Below, in pieces: positions 6,244 through 7,517 of a DNA stretch of 7,517 nucleotides. The stretch is from Spirochaetota bacterium (GTDB lineage: Bacteria; Spirochaetota; GWE2-31-10; MWDO01). Position 1 is the first letter of the stretch. The number at the start of each line of letters is the position of its first letter. The stretch is from positions 1 through 7,517 of the forward strand of contig JAGOCL010000117.1 of NCBI GenBank assembly GCA_017998755.1, read 5' to 3'. The notes below the pieces were generated by a model that saw only the letters and a program-made list of their open reading frames with translations, made no database searches and was not told where the DNA came from. A program made the position numbers and the translations under genes.

Positions 6244-7517
6244 TTATAATATTTTACAAAATTCTGAAGATACGCTAAAAGATTTAAGCTCTTCCTCGAC
6301 GTTATGCGCAACCGCTTTTTCGTAGTCGCTTATCTGTTCTTCAAAATATGCGTCGCCTGTTTTATAATCTATTATTTTGATTTGTCGGGAATTACTGTTT
6401 ATCATCAGCCTGTCGATACGGTAAAGTTTGCCTTCAAACAGAAGTTCGATTTCGGTAAATACTTTGTCCCAAGTTTTGTCGAATATCCAAAGATTTTGCC
6501 CGATAAAAATTTCAACTCTTGAGATTATCTCGTCGATATCCGTTTTTGTTATAATATTTCCGTATTTTGAATATAAACTTTTTTGCGCGATTTTTTTATC
6601 TTCCGCGTCGTTGTAAATGATTTGCGAGAGGTAGTAATGCGCGGCGATTCCTTTCAGTCGCGATCTTTTTTCATACAAGTTTTTCAATCTGTCTATTTTA
6701 TTGTTATCCATAGATTGATATATTTTTTGTTCGTTTTTTGTCCAAATGTCGTAATTCAAATATTTTTTATAATCGGGGAATTGAGATTGATCCGTAGTTT
6801 TTTTCTCGTCGGCGCTAATAGCGGATGAGATCTTACCCGCAGTATACCTAAGTTTATAACTTGCTTTTTCTTCGCCGACAAACTTGTCTCTAAAAGTATT
6901 ATAAATTGCCGATAGAATCCCTTTATAACCGGCGTCTTTGTAATTAAAATCGTCGATGCCGGTAAGATCTTTTTTCTCAATAATGTTGTAGATTATCAAA
7001 TTTGATTTTGCGCGGGTCAGGGCGACGTAAAAATTGTTTATTTCGCCGATCAATTCCTTTGATTTATTTTGGTTGAAAAGGTATATATAATCTTTAAACT
7101 CTTTATATTTATCGGAAGCGCCGTTTTCAGTAAAAAACGCATTTGACTCCATCAAAGTCGACGCTGACGAAGCGAAAGATTTGGAAGTAAATCCGGTAAT
7201 CATATATTTTTCTATCATGCTGTAATTTTTTTTATCGTAAGATATATAAAACTCTACGATATTATCCGTTACCGGCTTTCTCGAGGAGAAATCGTTAAAA
7301 ATAAACGCATTTTCGTATTCAAGCCCCTTTGATTTGTGAATTGTAGTCAATATTATGGCGTTTAGATTTTCTATCCCTTCCTGATAGTACGTTTCGTTTT
7401 TGAGATTGTCGTCGATAAAAGCTAAAAATCCCGTCAGAGATTTAGTCCAATCGACTTCGCCGCTATCAAACTCTAAAGCTATTTCAAAAAATTTGTTAAG
7501 GTTTTTTAGCTCAAGGT
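6244..7517 (-). CDS. UvrD/RecB-type (AddA-like) helicase-nuclease, C-terminal part (5' end outside window)
   Basis: The frame is open to the right edge; 423 codons are visible, and the TTG at 7350 is an internal Leu inside N-A-I-I-L-T-T-I-H-K-S-K-G-L-E. That stretch is superfamily 1 helicase motif V, and NNFYVALTRAKSNLIIY (7050-6982) is motif VI. Residues about 228-345, counted from the codon at 7350, form a RecB-family PD-(D/E)XK nuclease: G-I-A-A-H with His238, TEIEL with Glu300, YRIDRL with Asp313, IIDYKTG with Asp328 and Lys330, then Gln339 and Tyr343 in QISDY. All the expected catalytic residues are present, so the nuclease looks active. The ATPase motifs I-IV lie outside the window. Such proteins unwind and resect double-stranded DNA ends, usually with a second AddB- or RecC-type subunit. 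AddA is the closest architecture, but RecB or a stand-alone UvrD-nuclease fusion cannot be excluded. It lies 71 bases upstream of the caspase gene on the same strand, with no visible terminator between them. Confidence 0.88.
   Translation of the reverse strand, partial: LELKNLNKFFEIALEFDSGEVDWTKSLTGFLAFIDDNLKNETYYQEGIENLNAIILTTIHKSKGLEYENAFIFNDFSSRKPVTDNIVEFYISYDKKNYSMIEKYMITGFTSKSFASSASTLMESNAFFTENGASDKYKEFKDYIYLFNQNKSKELIGEINNFYVALTRAKSNLIIYNIIEKKDLTGIDDFNYKDAGYKGILSAIYNTFRDKFVGEEKASYKLRYTAGKISSAISADEKKTTDQSQFPDYKKYLNYDIWTKNEQKIYQSMDNNKIDRLKNLYEKRSRLKGIAAHYYLSQIIYNDAEDKKIAQKSLYSKYGNIITKTDIDEIISRVEIFIGQNLWIFDKTWDKVFTEIELLFEGKLYRIDRLMINSNSRQIKIIDYKTGDAYFEEQISDYEKAVAHNVEEELKSFSVSSEFCKIL

Noticed and set aside
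4563..6828. Short + strand open frames (61-81 codons) at 4626-4841, 4790-4975, 5565-5786, 6304-6522, 6428-6616 and 6583-6828
   Set aside because: All are antisense to well-supported genes, lack convincing ribosome sites, and show no recognisable protein features.
7348..7350. TTG at 7350 (minus strand) as the start of the helicase-nuclease gene
   Set aside because: It falls inside helicase motif V, and the frame continues open for another 55 codons to the window edge.
4562..7517. Anti-phage defence island (caspase effector plus helicase-nuclease)
   Set aside because: The caspase has a Sec signal peptide and no sensor or signalling domain, and the helicase-nuclease looks like an AddA/RecB repair enzyme. 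No other defence gene is visible.

Overview
The window looks like chromosomal DNA from an AT-rich, double-membraned (Gram-negative-type) bacterium. It has two lipoprotein signal peptides, a CsgG-family protein ending in an apparent outer-membrane beta-barrel, strong Shine-Dalgarno sites, AGA-dominated arginine codons and frequent NCG codons despite the AT-rich background. I cannot name the organism. A spirochaete, an Elusimicrobium-like lineage or a similar anaerobe would fit, but this is impression rather than proof. There are no RNA genes, CRISPR arrays, insertion sequences or phage genes.

Bases 1-4508 (+ strand) hold three tightly packed genes that read as one operon whose beginning lies left of the window. 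The first is a large lipoprotein cut at its 5' end; it appears to carry three diverged copies of an LpoB/CsgG-like module. Next is a 724-residue exported protein with a CsgG-like domain, PEGA-like beta segments, a Lys/Thr linker and a C-terminal beta-barrel. Last is a small Asp-rich lipoprotein. Spacings are 13-14 bases, each with a near-ideal ribosome binding site. The operon ends at a hairpin terminator at 4523-4557 that should work in both directions.

Bases 4562-7517 (- strand) converge on it. The gene next to the terminator encodes an exported caspase-like (C14) peptidase with an intact His/Cys dyad and a canonical EF-hand-type calcium loop. It is fused to a formylglycine-generating-enzyme-like (SUMF1) domain that lacks the catalytic cysteines. 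A 71-base gap with a candidate promoter and overlapping inverted repeats separates it from the 3' part of a UvrD/RecB-type helicase-nuclease gene that runs off the right edge.

The most interesting reading is that the CsgG/LpoB-type envelope proteins and the secreted caspase-SUMF1 protein form a functional neighbourhood at the outer membrane. All four have export signals, and the domain types (CsgG, LpoB-like, PEGA, caspase, SUMF1) suit an envelope complex with a calcium-responsive protease. That link is inferred from position and domain content only. The helicase-nuclease is probably an unrelated DNA-repair neighbour.
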